From: Bilabrum cf. latius
Taxonomy: Eukaryota; Bigyra: Bicosoecida; Bigyra; Bicosoecida
DNA length: 64,000 nucleotides
Direction: 5' to 3'
NCBI GenBank assembly: GCA_965178125.1
Contig: OZ237739.1
Coordinates: forward strand, 1,178,001-1,242,000
In this document: positions 51,576 to 63,536 of the stretch, in pieces
How the letters are laid out: each line of letters starts with the position of its first letter
Position numbering within the stretch: position 1 is the first letter of the stretch
Position numbers and translations under genes: made by a program
The notes under the pieces: generated by a model
Seen by the model: the letters and a program-made list of their open reading frames with translations, nothing else
Told to the model about the DNA's origin: nothing
The model's database searches: none

Positions 51576-54500
51576 TTACAGCACTGCCGCCCCCTTGTGC
51601 TCGGGCAGGTACAGCCTCGCTCCTTCCTTGCCCACGATCCTCCCGACCGCGAACTCTAGCACGCCTAGGTGCATCTTCATGTGCCTGGGCAGGCTGTCAC
51701 AAGCGCCACCCTCACCTATTCCATCCCCGCTCCCAGGTACTGCGTCCTTCTCCTCCTGCAGCCACCTCGCCTCTGTGTCCACGCAGGACAGCAGCTTGGC
51801 TCTGCAGTTCTGCAGCAGCGCCACCGCCTCCATGTCGGAGCCAGACAGCTTCGGGGACGCGGGCGGGGGCTCAGGGATGCGTGGCTGCGCAGCGGACGAG
51901 TCTGAGTCATCATTGGTAGGGTCTGCGAGCTAGTGCCGCATTTGCTGCTGCTAGCGGTTGAATGCATCCACCACCTCGGCCGCCGCGGCCCCGTCCATCC
52001 CGCACTGCATCAGCAGGTCCTCGCCGCTCGTGGCCAGCCTGATGGCTCGTGACAGCCCGAACACCTGCCTCCGGACGGCCTCTTCCTCCCTTCGAAACCA
52101 TGCGAGGAAGGTGGGCGAGTGCAGGAAGCGCCAGTACAGCTCTCGCCAGTCGGCGCGCAGCTGCTGCACGATGGCGGGAGGCCCAATGGATTCCAACCTT
52201 TGCATGGCAGCAGCAGCCGAGAAGCGAGGCAGGACAGCCTCCACGATGGGATCGTATGGCCCGTACCCCTCTCTGCTGCTGGGGCTGCTGCTAACTGCAG
52301 TCGCAGCTCCCCCCGACCCGTTTCCATCAGCTGCGCTTCCCGCTGCAGCACTGGCCTCCGACTCGGCTGGCCCCCCGCTAGTTCCAGCGATAGACTCTCT
52401 GGTAACGTGCGCCTGGGCCAGCGTGAGGCCGGGGATCGGGCTGGGTGCCGGGGCCCTGGCCGGGGTGCGAAGGGCGGCGGGGACTGCCGGCCCGCGCAGG
52501 TCTGTGGTCACAAAGTGGCGGAACGGCTCCACCATCGCCGCGGACAGGGCCCGAAAGTGACCGCGCAGAATTGCGTCGTTGATCGCGGCACCAACGCAGG
52601 CCCCGCCGCCAGCAGAGCGACCACCAATGACGACATCTCCGTCCTCGTCATGGATCCCGCCCACCCTGGCTTGCACAACGATTGCTTCTGCCGCGGGCAC
52701 ATCAAGTAGAGCTCGCAGCGTGTCCTCGTGGGGCTGAACAAGCGGAGGCTGCTTCAGGAGCACCACCCCTGCGTTCGTTGGGCGCTGACCAGGCCTAGGG
52801 AGGTGCTTCGCCGTTGCCAAGCTCTCGCCCTCGTCCAGCACAACAGGGAGTGGCGGCGATGCATGGGGTCTCAAGCCCACGACGGAGCCCCGACTGTAGC
52901 TCGCTCGCGATGGTCTCGACCTATTTGACATGAGCCCGGTCGGCGAGGGCCGAAGCCCGCGGGGGCTGGCTTCACTGTTGGCGGCGGGACTAGCTGGGCT
53001 GTCCGGCCTGTCAGGGGATACTACATGGGCCGCCGCCGGCTAGCCCGCAACCGCTCTGGCAGCGCGCTTCATGGCGCCATCGGATGCCGAAAGCACAGCC
53101 AAGAGAGACTTCCTCTCCTCTGCGGCCCGCGCCGCCAGGGAGAGGGTGGAGGGCGACTCTGCGCGGGGTGGATGCGCGGCTGCATGCACCCCTGACCCTG
53201 ACCCTGACCCTGACACGCTCTGAACGTCGCTCTCCGTGGAAGCCCTCCAGTCCTCTGCTTCCTCGGGGGTCGGTGGCAACGCGTCGGGGTGGGCCTGGAT
53301 GGCCACGCAGCAGGGTGCGTCAGACCAGGCGTGGAAGAAGAAGGGGTTCGTTGTGCCCAGAACGAGAGGGACGCAGTCAGGCGAGGCAGGACGAGGACCC
53401 CCACGGTGCTTGCTGCTGCCTGAGGCAGCACCAGCCGGGGCAATGCCAGTCGCGGGGGTCCACGGTTTCTTGCCAGGCTCAAGCCCCGCCGACGAAGCTT
53501 GCATAGATCCAATGGCGACAAGTGGTTCAGTCGTTTGAGAGCCCGCGGGTGCAGAGTCGGGCAACAATGTCAGTGGGTGCGGCCGGCCCCTACCGACAGA
53601 CTGCCTCTGTCCGCCCGGTGCACTCGTGCCTGCCGGTAATTTGGTCGCCAGTGCGGATAGTGGGTCGGTGCTAGTCGGCCGACGGGTCGGTGTTGCACCC
53701 GATGCACCAGAGGCATCGGGTGTTGCTTCATCGGCGGCTCGCGGCCCCCTCGAGAGGCTCCCAGAGGTGCGGCCACCGCCAAGACTAGCCGCAGAAGGGC
53801 CAGCGCCTGCTGCGCCGTGCACCCCACCGGTGCCGGATGCCACCCAAGATGCCGGCCAGCCGACGGTCTCGGCGCCACCATCCCCCGGGGTGCACCCAGG
53901 AGGTGCTCTCATACCGGCACCACGCGGTGACCCTGCGAGACCGAGAAGGTCCGCAGAGCCGAGCGCTTTCCCGACCGCGGTCTGATCCCCCTCAAACATG
54001 GTGACGTACGGCCGGACGTCACCGCAGTACCGCAACGGAGCGACGAGACCGGCCACTCCGAGTACTGCCCTGCTGCAGAGCTCGGCCGAGGGCGCGAAGA
54101 TCACCACGGGCTTCGCCAGCAGGGCCCTCTCCCAAAGGGACCAAAGGCCAGGCACGAGCGGCCCGAACGTGGAGTACAGTCCCTGGCCTGTCTCCACGTC
54201 AAGCGCAAACGGTGCTCGGAGCAGCGGTGCAAGCACGTGTCCGTGCAGCGGGTGTTTGGGATCCGCAGTGGCCTCCTGCCGGCTGGCATCGCCATGCTCG
54301 TTTGGACGACCAACGCTCTACTCGAGTGCGAAATCACCGTGTACTGCAGTGTCAGACTTTTGCGGAGTCGATAAAGAGTCGGAGCCAGCCTGCGAGGGCT
54401 TCGGTGGTTCTCCAGACCCGGCGAGTCTAGGCGGAGAAGGCAGCGCGTGGGGCTTGCCTGGCGTGCTCTTGACACTACCATGAGACCCCGATGACTTGTG

Positions 54501-55817
54501 AATCTATTTGTGCTTGTAGAGAGTGTCAAGCCACCTTTCCCTCTTCTAAAGAGACCTCGCTGCCACCGACATGGGCACGCGGGGGTCGGCAAGGTCGCAC
54601 TGCCAAGCTGAGGAATGTGCCTTCAGCTGGGCTGCCTGAGGGGAATACCCCAGCACGCGCGACGGAGTGGTGGGTGCACTAGAGCCTGAGGGAGATGCTG
54701 TGCCATCTGTCTGACTGATGGCTCCGACGAGCGCAGGGCCAGAGCCTTTCAAGAGCTGCCCAGTGGCAGTGGCACCTGACCCTGTCGCTGCCCATTCACC
54801 CGATGCATGCCCACCTCCGATTGACCGGAGCTCGGTACCATACAGATGATCCGATTCACCCGTGTGTTCCCCAGCGTGTTCCCTCTCGTCCCTCGATCGC
54901 CTCCTCTACCTCGCCCGACTTCGCCGCAGACACGCGCTGATGGCCTGCTGCTGCCTATCCAGCGCAGAGCGCACCGCCCTGACAGCAAGGGCCTCTCCCG
55001 GTATACCGGTGTGCAGCCACAGGTCCACGGGAACTGCAACTCGGAGCCGCTGGCCCAGCAGTGGGAGCCGCATGCGCACTCCAGGGCGAGGGGGGTCCCA
55101 CCGCAGCAGCTGCTCCCATGCCGCCTGCAGGACGGCAAATGCTGCGGGGCCGAGGTCGGTAGAGGACCGTGGGCGGGATTTCGAGGTGATTGCGGCTGCA
55201 GAGTCGCCAGGGCTGCTGCTCCCAGGTGCCTCGGAGCCTCGGTGGGTAGTTGCGGCCCCTGCAGCTGCTGGGCTGGAATGCAGGCGTGCTACTGCCGTTG
55301 CGGCATCTTCTTGCATTGCGATTGACAACAGGGCGCGCCCAACCACCGCCACTACTTTTCGCAAGGCCTGCAAGCACGGCAGCCTGCTGACTGCGACGAC
55401 GGCCCGCTGAGCAAAACCACGCCGCTTCGTGTCGTCGCGCTACTGTCGGAAAAATGAAGCACCATATAAATAACTGTGATCACCCGGTGGACACGCAAAC
55501 AGCGGTGTCTCGTCACTGCGAGCGGTATCGGCAACGCATAAACCGAAAGGCAAGTACGATATTTTCTAGACTGTGACCACATGCTCAGAGACACTTGCTT
55601 ACGTTCGAGCTCTAAATACATACAAACTGTCGCCGGGGTGAGCAGCAGAGGCGTTCGAGTCAGGCAAAGCAATTGCAGCGATCTGGGACTGCTCTCGCGC
55701 AGATAGCGCTCCCTCTGGTGCAACCCTGCGCATGGTCTGTCCGTGATCAACATCAAATTCACAGACAGATAAGGCAGTAAACCACGAGCAGACGGGCGCG
55801 TCTCTAGCCCCGGCCAT
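51576..55817 (-). CDS. DENND6: DENND6-like DENN domain protein (Rab GEF), 1384 aa, one intron
   Basis: Exon 1 55817-55603, intron 55602-55516 (GT...AG, 87 nt, phase 2), exon 2 55515-51576, TAA stop; eight in-frame TAGs. Family landmarks in order: WFTALSVCEFDVDHGQ and IALPDSNA (uDENN), SYLYGASFFRQQRD then RRGFAQRAVVAVSRLP, LRWDPPRPG and RLPLLGQRLRVAVP, LWSLWERALLAKPVVIFAPS and LRYCGDVRPYVTMFEGD (cDENN), LGTTNPFFF, ILRGHFRALSAAMVEPFRHF, and FLHSPTFLAWFRREEE near the C-terminus. DENND6 proteins activate Rab14-type GTPases on endosomes. Long Ala/Gly/Ser/Pro insertions make it about twice the usual length. TAGs fall at FRQ-Q-RD and just before QQQ (FNR-Q-QQQ). An upstream AT-less ATG at 55916 would add 33 residues. 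Confidence 0.85.
55516..55602 (-). other. Spliceosomal intron in the DENND6-like gene
   Basis: 87 nt, donor GTAAGC, acceptor CGCAG after a pyrimidine-rich stretch. It removes the only TAA in the frame and joins ART to DETPLFACPP in matching phase 2. Confidence 0.7.
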
Positions 55818-55925
55818 GTTGTGCGCCGCAGAATGCCGACGTCTTTGTGAAGCTCCGATCGGCAAATCGACGTGAGGCATACGACCGACATTTATTTTGG
55901 CCAGGAACACGGCCATCCAGCAAGA
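55818..55925. promoter_or_regulatory. Short divergent intergenic region
   Basis: About 108 bp between the DENND6-like start (55817) and the plus-strand gene start (55926), so a shared bidirectional promoter is likely. No TATA box recognised. Confidence 0.4.
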
Positions 55926-58900
55926 ATGGGAAATGAAACATCAAGTCAGAACAGTCTGCTGCATTCCAAAACTGACAACACACCCGTTGGCTCTCTTAAA
56001 CAGGGGAAAAATGTACTTGAGTCCAAGAAAGAGACGGTGTTTGCGTCGGACGGACGTCGCCTTGCTCCCGGCGAAGTCGAGTATCTAAGGCTCCTTCGAC
56101 CTGGGGAGCACGTCATTCCGAATAAATGCAAGCACATAGACTCGGAGATTCGCGGGCCATGGGACTGCAGACCAATGACTGGCGTCGTAGCGCAATCTAT
56201 CCGTCCGAGTCCTGCAGCTACAGTGATGTCGTGCCGTGGGAGTGCTGCTGATGGATCGTACATGGTGGCAACATCTTCAGATTATGTGGATCAATTTGCT
56301 GGCTTGCGCGTTGGAGTGAAGGTTTACCCCACAACGCCTGCAGATGAGGAAGCTCGTCGAACGGGTGAAGTATAGTTTGGCAATGTTGACGAGGCAGCAC
56401 CGGCTGAAGTGTGGACCCGAGAATCTACTAAGTGCCCCCCTGCAGCTGGTACACCAGCTGTATGCGAAAAAGCTGTGTGGGTCGTGAGGCAGCTCACGTC
56501 GGTGGGCGGTAAGCTAGCTGCAGGAGCATCGCGGGAGCTGGATCTTGCCGATGCTGACACCATCACGGCTCTACCGCTAGCCCTAGATATTATTGGCGCG
56601 ATTCGAATGGCTTGCAAATCGAGCGAATCGAAGCAGGCGCTGCGCTCTCTCGAGGAAGCCCTCGTGGAGCACCTGGTGCTAATGTGCGTCCGAGCCTCTG
56701 CAGAGGGATGGGACGGATGGGACGGCCATGGGACCGCGGGGCGGCCCCGCGGTGTGACGAGTGCGCTAGAGAGCCGCCGGTGGAGCAGTGCGCTGGCCAG
56801 GCGGGTGTCCGAATGGCCTGTGCTGGCGCGGGCTTGCGCCATCGAGGTGTGCATTGCGGCGCAGGAGCCCTACGAGGGGCAGCTGCCTAGCGCCACAGTG
56901 CTTGAGTGGAGCGATGAGAGGGAGCAGCAAGCGGCCGGAGGAGACAAAGGCGGCGGTACGGGAAGCGCTCGCACAGAAGGCACGGGGGGGCCTAAGCGGG
57001 TCACGACGAGGTATCTGGAGCGACTGAGCCTGGGCCTCTTCGGCGCCCTGCACCAGGTCATCGACACGAGGTGGGCCGCCACAGGGAGGTACTTGCTGGC
57101 GAGGATGCCCATGAGTCCAGCCGGTAGGGAGTGGGCGTTGCAGCAGGCGGAGAGCAGGGAATCGAAGCCAGCAGCTGGGGCGAGCGGTGCGGCGGCGGGT
57201 GAAAGTGATGCGGGTTTGGATGTGGATGTGGAGGCTGCAGACCCGGGGTCAGCTGGCTTGGATCTAGCTGCGGCAGAGCGTGTCGTGCCCCATCCGCCTG
57301 TCCTGGAGGAATAGGGAGCAGCTGCAAGCAGTGAATCCACGCACGGTAGACACGAATCAGTGGCACAGGTGTGGCCCCCGGATTACCCCAGCCCGGGTGT
57401 CCCCCCGTGGTGGTAGGAGCCCGGGGGCTTGCCCGGAGGCGAGCAAGACGTGCCGAAGCCTCCTCCCAACGCACGTCTCCCCTCAACGATGGCGTGGTTG
57501 GAAGCGTACACGCGCTGGAACGCCGCCACTGCCGGGCTGGCGAGGGTCTGGAACACGTGCATCGACCCCACTCTGCTGCTAGGTGGCCTTGCGAGCAGGC
57601 GCGGCAGTGATGTTCGGCGACTACGGCGCGAGCTGCTGCAGGCGTCTGTACTGCTGGGCAGCGCAGACTCGATCGAGAAAGAGGCCGTGGAAGCCGCATC
57701 GAGAGAAGCGGCCGAGGTGCACCGACATGCGAAGGAGAGAGAGGTAGCGGTCGAGGGCAGCCCGAGTGAGGCCAAAGGTGGCGAGGGCGAGCCCGCTGAT
57801 GACACGGAGCCGGGCCACGCCCCTGCTCCGAGCGCAGACTCCATCGAGTTTCACCGCAACCGCATGGTATCTGAGCTTGTGAACAAGCCCCTGCCGGAGC
57901 TCCAGGCCGCCTGCGCCGGCTTCCGAGCTGGCGAGATGTGGAACGCACTGCCAGAGGGTCTCACCGCCTGCCGGACACCGAGGGCAGCTCGCGATAAAAT
58001 GTTCGAGCTGCTCGAGCCCGTGGGTCCAAAGGAGGCGCCGTGGCAGTACTTCTGCGTGGCTGGCGGTCTGCCCCTCCGGGCAGCGTGCCCCTTGCCGGAC
58101 CCGCCGGAGCAGGAGATGCGCCCCGACATTGATCTGTGGCTCCTTGGCGATTCGGCGGAGCAAAGGACGGCCAGGGCGAGGATGTGCTTGGCTCATTTGG
58201 CCAAGCACATGCCGGACCACATCGCCGTGCTAAGCCGGGCCCTCGTCCGTCTGCAGCCCACCAAGCCCGGGCACGCAGAGGCCCAGCTGATGGTGCCAGA
58301 GGCGAGGCACAGCCGCGGTGTCACAGCCATGTTCGATGTGGACATGGTGCGCTGTGCCTTTGACGGGAAGCACTTCCAGGCTACCCCCGATGCATGCATG
58401 TCGTACGCCTGCCGTACCGTGCTGACCAGCCTTTGTCCAGTGCGTGCGAAGCGAGCTCTCAAGGCTCTCGCCAAAGGCTTCATCTTCGGCCCCGGCGTGC
58501 GATGGGAGTGCCCCGATCTCGAGGGAGCATACCTGTGCCTGGGCCTTCCCGAGGACCGGTGGCCCACCACGGAGCCTGTGAAAGCCAGGATCAACAAGAA
58601 GGGCGAGCTGGCCAGGGATAGGCCAAGCAGGGAGACGGATGCTAGCACCAGCAAGGTCAGCAAGGTCACGGCCGGTGCCAGCTCGCAAGCTGCATCCGAT
58701 GCAAGCCACTCATCGAGCAGCGCACTCGCCAAAGGCGAAGCATCGGCTGGGGCTGCCGATTCATCAAACCCTGCGGGCGTAGCGACAGAGCCAAGCGAGG
58801 CGGACCGCGAATCGAAAGCACCAGGCTCTGGTGCCGGAGAAAGCGCTGCACCGACAACCCCTGCACGGTAGGCAGCCGCACCTGCAGGTGCCGCCGACTC

Positions 58901-60398
58901 GGCTGGGAGGACTTCTGCCAGGTACATCAAGCGCGAGTTTACGTCGGTGCGTGAGGCGCTGCGCGCCGTCCCCGGAGCGGTGCTGGCGGCGAGACTGGGG
59001 GCTCGCGGGGCTGTTCTTCAGATCATGCGCGCGTTCGACCCTGCCCCCTTCGAGCGCTTGTCACCTGGGTGGCGCCTCGGCCCCGAGTTGCAGGCGCTGG
59101 TGCTGCAGGCGAGGGAAACGATGCAGGCTGCCATGGCGGCTCGAGCCGGGGTGCAGCCGAGCGTGACTGCGGGACAGTGGCGTCGCGGGGGTGGCATGTG
59201 GCTGCCTCGGCGCGGGCATGCCGAGCGTCGCAAGCACCGGCAGGCAATGCTGATGCGGCTGCACAAGGAGTTCGGAGGGGATTCCAAGACGTTGGACGGC
59301 GCTGGCAAGGGGACGGGAGGTGTCGGCACACGAGGCCGCGAGAGGGATGACTTTGACGATGATGGGGAAAGAGAAGACCAAGAGCCCAAGGGCAGGGCGG
59401 GAAGCGTCGAGGACGAGGAAAACGATGGAGGTGCAGAGGGCGGGGACGAAACTGCCGTTGTGCAGGTGTCCACGCACTCGGAGCTGAAGGACTACGAAGG
59501 GAGGATGGAGAAGCAGAGGGCCTTCATAAAGAGGCGGGGCAAGGGCAAGGGCGGAACGGGGGGAGACGACCAGATGGGACTGGACGTCGGAGACGAGATG
59601 ACAGGTTACGAGAACCAGGCTGTGCGCAGCCGGCGGCTGGACCCCGGGGGCGTGACAGGCTTTCCAGGCCGGGGCGACACCCGAGACGTCGCAAGGTGGC
59701 AGGCAAGGCGCCGCGTCATGCCTGTCCTGCTGCAGATCGTCAGGGTCTGGTACTAGCCGCCCACCGCTGGCTCATCAAAGGTGGTCAAAGACGGCGAACG
59801 CGTGCAAGCCAACGCGGATGGAGGCACACTCGTTCTATCGGCTCGTCGCAGCGAGCAGCGGGGCGCATTCGAGTGCATTTACTGGCTTCGGCAGTGCCTG
59901 GTGCTCATGGCAGGGCAAGAAGAAGCCGACGCTTGCGTGCCCGTGTGCCCTGCTGAGCTGGAGGAAGACGACGCGCTGCTGGCTGCCGACCAAGGCAGTG
60001 GCGATGGTGCACGCGCAGGCGCAGGCGCGGGAGAAGTGTCCAGTGCGGCGGGCGGTGCCAGTGCCGACGAGCCCGATCCAGCCCGCGCCATCCCACCACC
60101 TGCGTTCGACGAGGCAAGGGTGGTGGTGGATCCTGGCAGGAGCGGTTCCATGCTGGCAGTGGAGGCAGCGTCCCCGCACGCGTTCGTGAGTGGGACCAGC
60201 GGGCCAGTGAGACTGCCCAAGGGGAGGGGCCTGGAGTTCTTGCACGGCAAATGCGCCAGGGCTTTCGTGGTTGTTGTGCCTGGCCGCAAGGCGTTTTGCC
60301 TGAGGCTGCAGCTGCACAGTCCGCACGAGATCGACCTGAGACAGTCAGTCTACGGCATGGAGAAGCTGGTGAGATACGGGGCTGCTCTTCGAGAGTGA
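55926..60398 (+). CDS. Large host protein of unknown function (1490 aa), possible N-myristoylation
   Basis: Single frame from ATG 55926 to TGA 60396-60398, crossing five TAGs (56373, 57312, 57414, 58869, 59754) and no TAA or TGA. Without recoding it falls into six pieces in the same register. MGNETSS at the start fits an N-myristoylation signal. Folded-looking blocks at about 58000-58600 (MFDVDMVRCAFDGKHF, FIFGPGVRWECPDLEGAYLC) and 60200-60390 (LEFLHGKCARAFVVVVPGRK) are separated by Ala/Gly/Glu-rich linkers. I do not recognise the family. An alternative in-frame ATG-less extension to 55872 overlaps the DENND6-like gene and is less likely. Confidence 0.7.
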
Positions 60399-60563
60399 AG
60401 GCCGTGTTGTTGTCACTGATAGTTCCGGTTGTGCGTCTTGTTGAACGCAGCCGGTACCTGGGAGCGCACAAAAAAAACATTGCAGTGCATCCGATGCAAA
60501 TCCATATGGATAGAGCGGATCCGATCATTGCTTAGACGCAGACATTCTAGCAGACCCGTAATT

Positions 60564-63536
60564 TCAGCCCCTTGATTCCCCCGAACCACCAGTCACATCC
60601 AAGTACCGCACCTCGAAGGAGCGCCCCCCAGCGATCCCTGTCCTGCGGCCCTCCGTCTCGTGCGTGGTCCAGAAGCTGGTTCCGCCTGTATCTGCTCCAC
60701 CGCGGATCGTGCTCACCCCGGACGATGCCGCCACTCGACCGGCCAAACTCACCCCCGAGGAGGACGACTGGATCAGCGCCCTCTGCATATGCTCTCCAGC
60801 GCCGCCTTCTTCATAGCTACCTTCACGGGCATCGTTTCCACTGCGACCATCGGCCTCACCACCTCCCTTCGACACAGGCGCCGGTCCCACCTGCCTGCCC
60901 ACCAATCCATCGTCTGTGTGCCCTTCAAACGGTCGCAAGCTCTCTGCAGCCCGGCCGCTCCGCAAGTTCTCCCGCAGCCGACTTGGAGTAGGCACCTACA
61001 CGACCCCGCCTGCGAGCATCACCGAGCCGCTCCCGCTTGCAGTCCCCGCAGCTGAGGCAACGTCCCACGGGCCCGGGATAGACGCGCCCGACTGCACGCT
61101 GGTCACACTAGATTCCTTCGACCTATTCGTCACACCGGCGTTCTTCTGCTGCTGCACGGCTCGATCGCGATCCCACTTACGCTTCGGTGGGGCCTGGCCA
61201 CTGCTGTGTGGATGCTAGTCGGCTTGGCTTGCCATTGCTTGACCGGCCTGCGGTGCATCGGCACCGTGTCTGAAATCGTCGCCGGCCCCGCCCAGCACGG
61301 CATATCCCGTCTCTGCGAGCTCAGCACGAGGCCGCTGCATTGATCTGTCGATCTATCCCGCCTTGCTTGTCTGCGGTCGCGTGGCCGTGCCAGTGTGCGC
61401 TGTGTTTGAGGAGAAGGCGACCGCGTGCACTGCATTGTGGCTCGGCGCACTGGAGGGGGCCTGGCCATCAGCGCCGCTTGAGCTCCGCAAACCAGTAGCA
61501 GTGTCGAATCGGTCGCCGTGGTTCTGGCGGTACCGCATGCCTAGCCCGCGCGATAGCGTGCTGCTTGGGTGATGCATGCCCGAACTGCTGGCAGTGTGGA
61601 GCTGGCCGGTGCTGTGGGCAGAGGAGGCCGCAAGTACCTGCACCTAGAGCGAAGCATCGTCATGCGCTGCGCTGCTGCCATTCAACTTTCGCAGGCTGCC
61701 ACCACTGGTAAGCGCCGACTCCGGCGCACCAGAGCCGCCTTCAACTGGGTGTACGCGCGCGGATAGACTCGCCCCTCTACTTCCTCGTACATAGGATACA
61801 CCACCACCACCGCCACCACCGCCACCACCACCGCCACCACCGCCACCACTCGTCACACCAGCACCACCACCAACAACAACCGCCCCGCTCAGGGCACCAC
61901 CACCCGCATCTTTCGAGACGTTTACCTGCGATTGCTGTGCTGTTCCCCAGCCCCAGGGCCACTAGGAGAACAAACCACGAGATGGCTTGGCACTTGTGAC
62001 TTCACCATGAGCAGCTTGTTCCCTGGATTGTTCCCTGGTGACTCCAGGTGGTTGCGCCTGTGCCCTCGGCCCTGCCATGCTGACGGCTCCCGCGCTGGAA
62101 CCCACTCTCCCAAAGACATGAGCCGCGCTCTCTCTCATCACAGCAACCGCACGGTGGCTCGTAGAGCTTTGCTATCTGGCCATCGTCTGCGGGTACACAC
62201 CCGGCCCGGTAGAAGGGGTGAAGGGATCATCACCTTCCATTTCATCGCCAGCAATGTGCCGTTCCTGATACCTAGGCGACAAGCTACCCTACAGGGCCGG
62301 TTGGAGACTGCCTTTGCGCACCACGGGTGATTGGTCCACCAGCTCCAATGAGCTTCCGCCGGTACCCGATGTAATCCCCGCTGTGCCTGACGTCACTCCC
62401 GCCGTCACTCCCGCATTTCCTGAAGTCACACCTCCAGCGCCCGCGCTACTGCCTGTCAGTGTGGCAGACTAACCCCCCGCTAGGAGCCGCGTTGGTCTGC
62501 CGCCCCGCTGCAGCGCACTGCCAGCGCCGATGGGCCGCGGTGCCGAAGAGCCGTCGTGGCTCCGCACACGGCCCAAAGTGAGCCGGGGGTGCGAATGCGC
62601 GGCGCCAGTGCCAGTTCCGCTCATGCTCAGCAACCCGGCGCTGCTGCTGCCCTCAGCCGTGGAAAGCTGCACCCTGAGCTCCTGCGCCTGCAGGGAATTG
62701 CGCGGCCGCCTCGCCGTAGCCTTCCCCATCCGCACGCCCGCGGGGTCCAGTCCCCTGCTCCATGAGATGAGCTGGTGCGACCAGTCCTTGGCTAGTGCCT
62801 CCCCCCTGTAGGCCCTGCTCCTGATCCGATCCCGCGCCCTGACGCGATCGTCACACCGAGCGTCGCTGCTCTCTAGCCCGTCAAGGGCCGACAGCGGCCG
62901 CGAGATGGCTGCCAGCTCCCCGCCCCGGGGCGAGCTCATCGTTCCGTCTCGGCCCGCGTCTGCCGGACAGGACGCAGCAGCCAGCGACCGGGCGGCGGTC
63001 GCTCCTTCGTACAATGCGGAACCAGCGCCTGATTCAGCGCTACTGCTAGTGATGATCGCACCCTTCCTGGCATTTGCAGCAGTGATTCCCTCGGGAATGC
63101 TACGTTCTGACACTGGGGAGTATCCCGTACGACGGCGCCTCGGGAGCACATCGAAGCGGGAAAACTTGTGCTTGCGGCGGCCGCGATGCGCTATGCTTTC
63201 ATTTTGTTTCATTGCAAAGTATCCCGGGTCTACATGGATGCCCTTGCCTGGTTCGCTTGCACCCAGTGCTTTCGCTTGGTCGTGACGTCGAGTTCGCTTA
63301 GGCGGTTCAGCGGCGGGCAGCGTCGTGCATGCTCCTCTCGCTTGGGCTGAGCAAGGCCTTGAGCCTACTGACTGTATAGCGTCAGTTTCTATCCCTGCGC
63401 GCGAGTTAGCGCTGCGCAGCTCGCCGTTTGTGCGACCGCCACCAAGCTGTCGCGGTCGCAGTGTCAATTCCACCTGCAAAACCGGTCGTACCACGAGCGC
63501 TGAACACTACATTGTGCATTTTAATGGGCTAAGCAT
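60564..63536 (-). CDS. Gly/Ser/Ala-rich host protein of unknown function (about 990 aa)
   Basis: Minus-strand frame ending at TGA 60564-60566, open back through eight or nine TAGs (for example 60996, 61353, 61644, 62469) to a possible start at ATG 63536; the start is uncertain and the frame is still open upstream. Low complexity throughout, with a poly-Gly run from a GGT/GGC microsatellite (61798-61856), and more conserved-looking ends (HKFSRFDVLPRRRR; RSFEVRYLDVTGGSGE). No domain recognised. Convergent with the 1490-aa gene, 165 bp between their stops. Confidence 0.55.
61798..61860 (-). repeat. GGT/GGC microsatellite (poly-Gly)
   Basis: Plus strand CCACCACCGCCA-type repeats; encodes about 16 Gly in the minus-strand gene. 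Confidence 0.85.
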
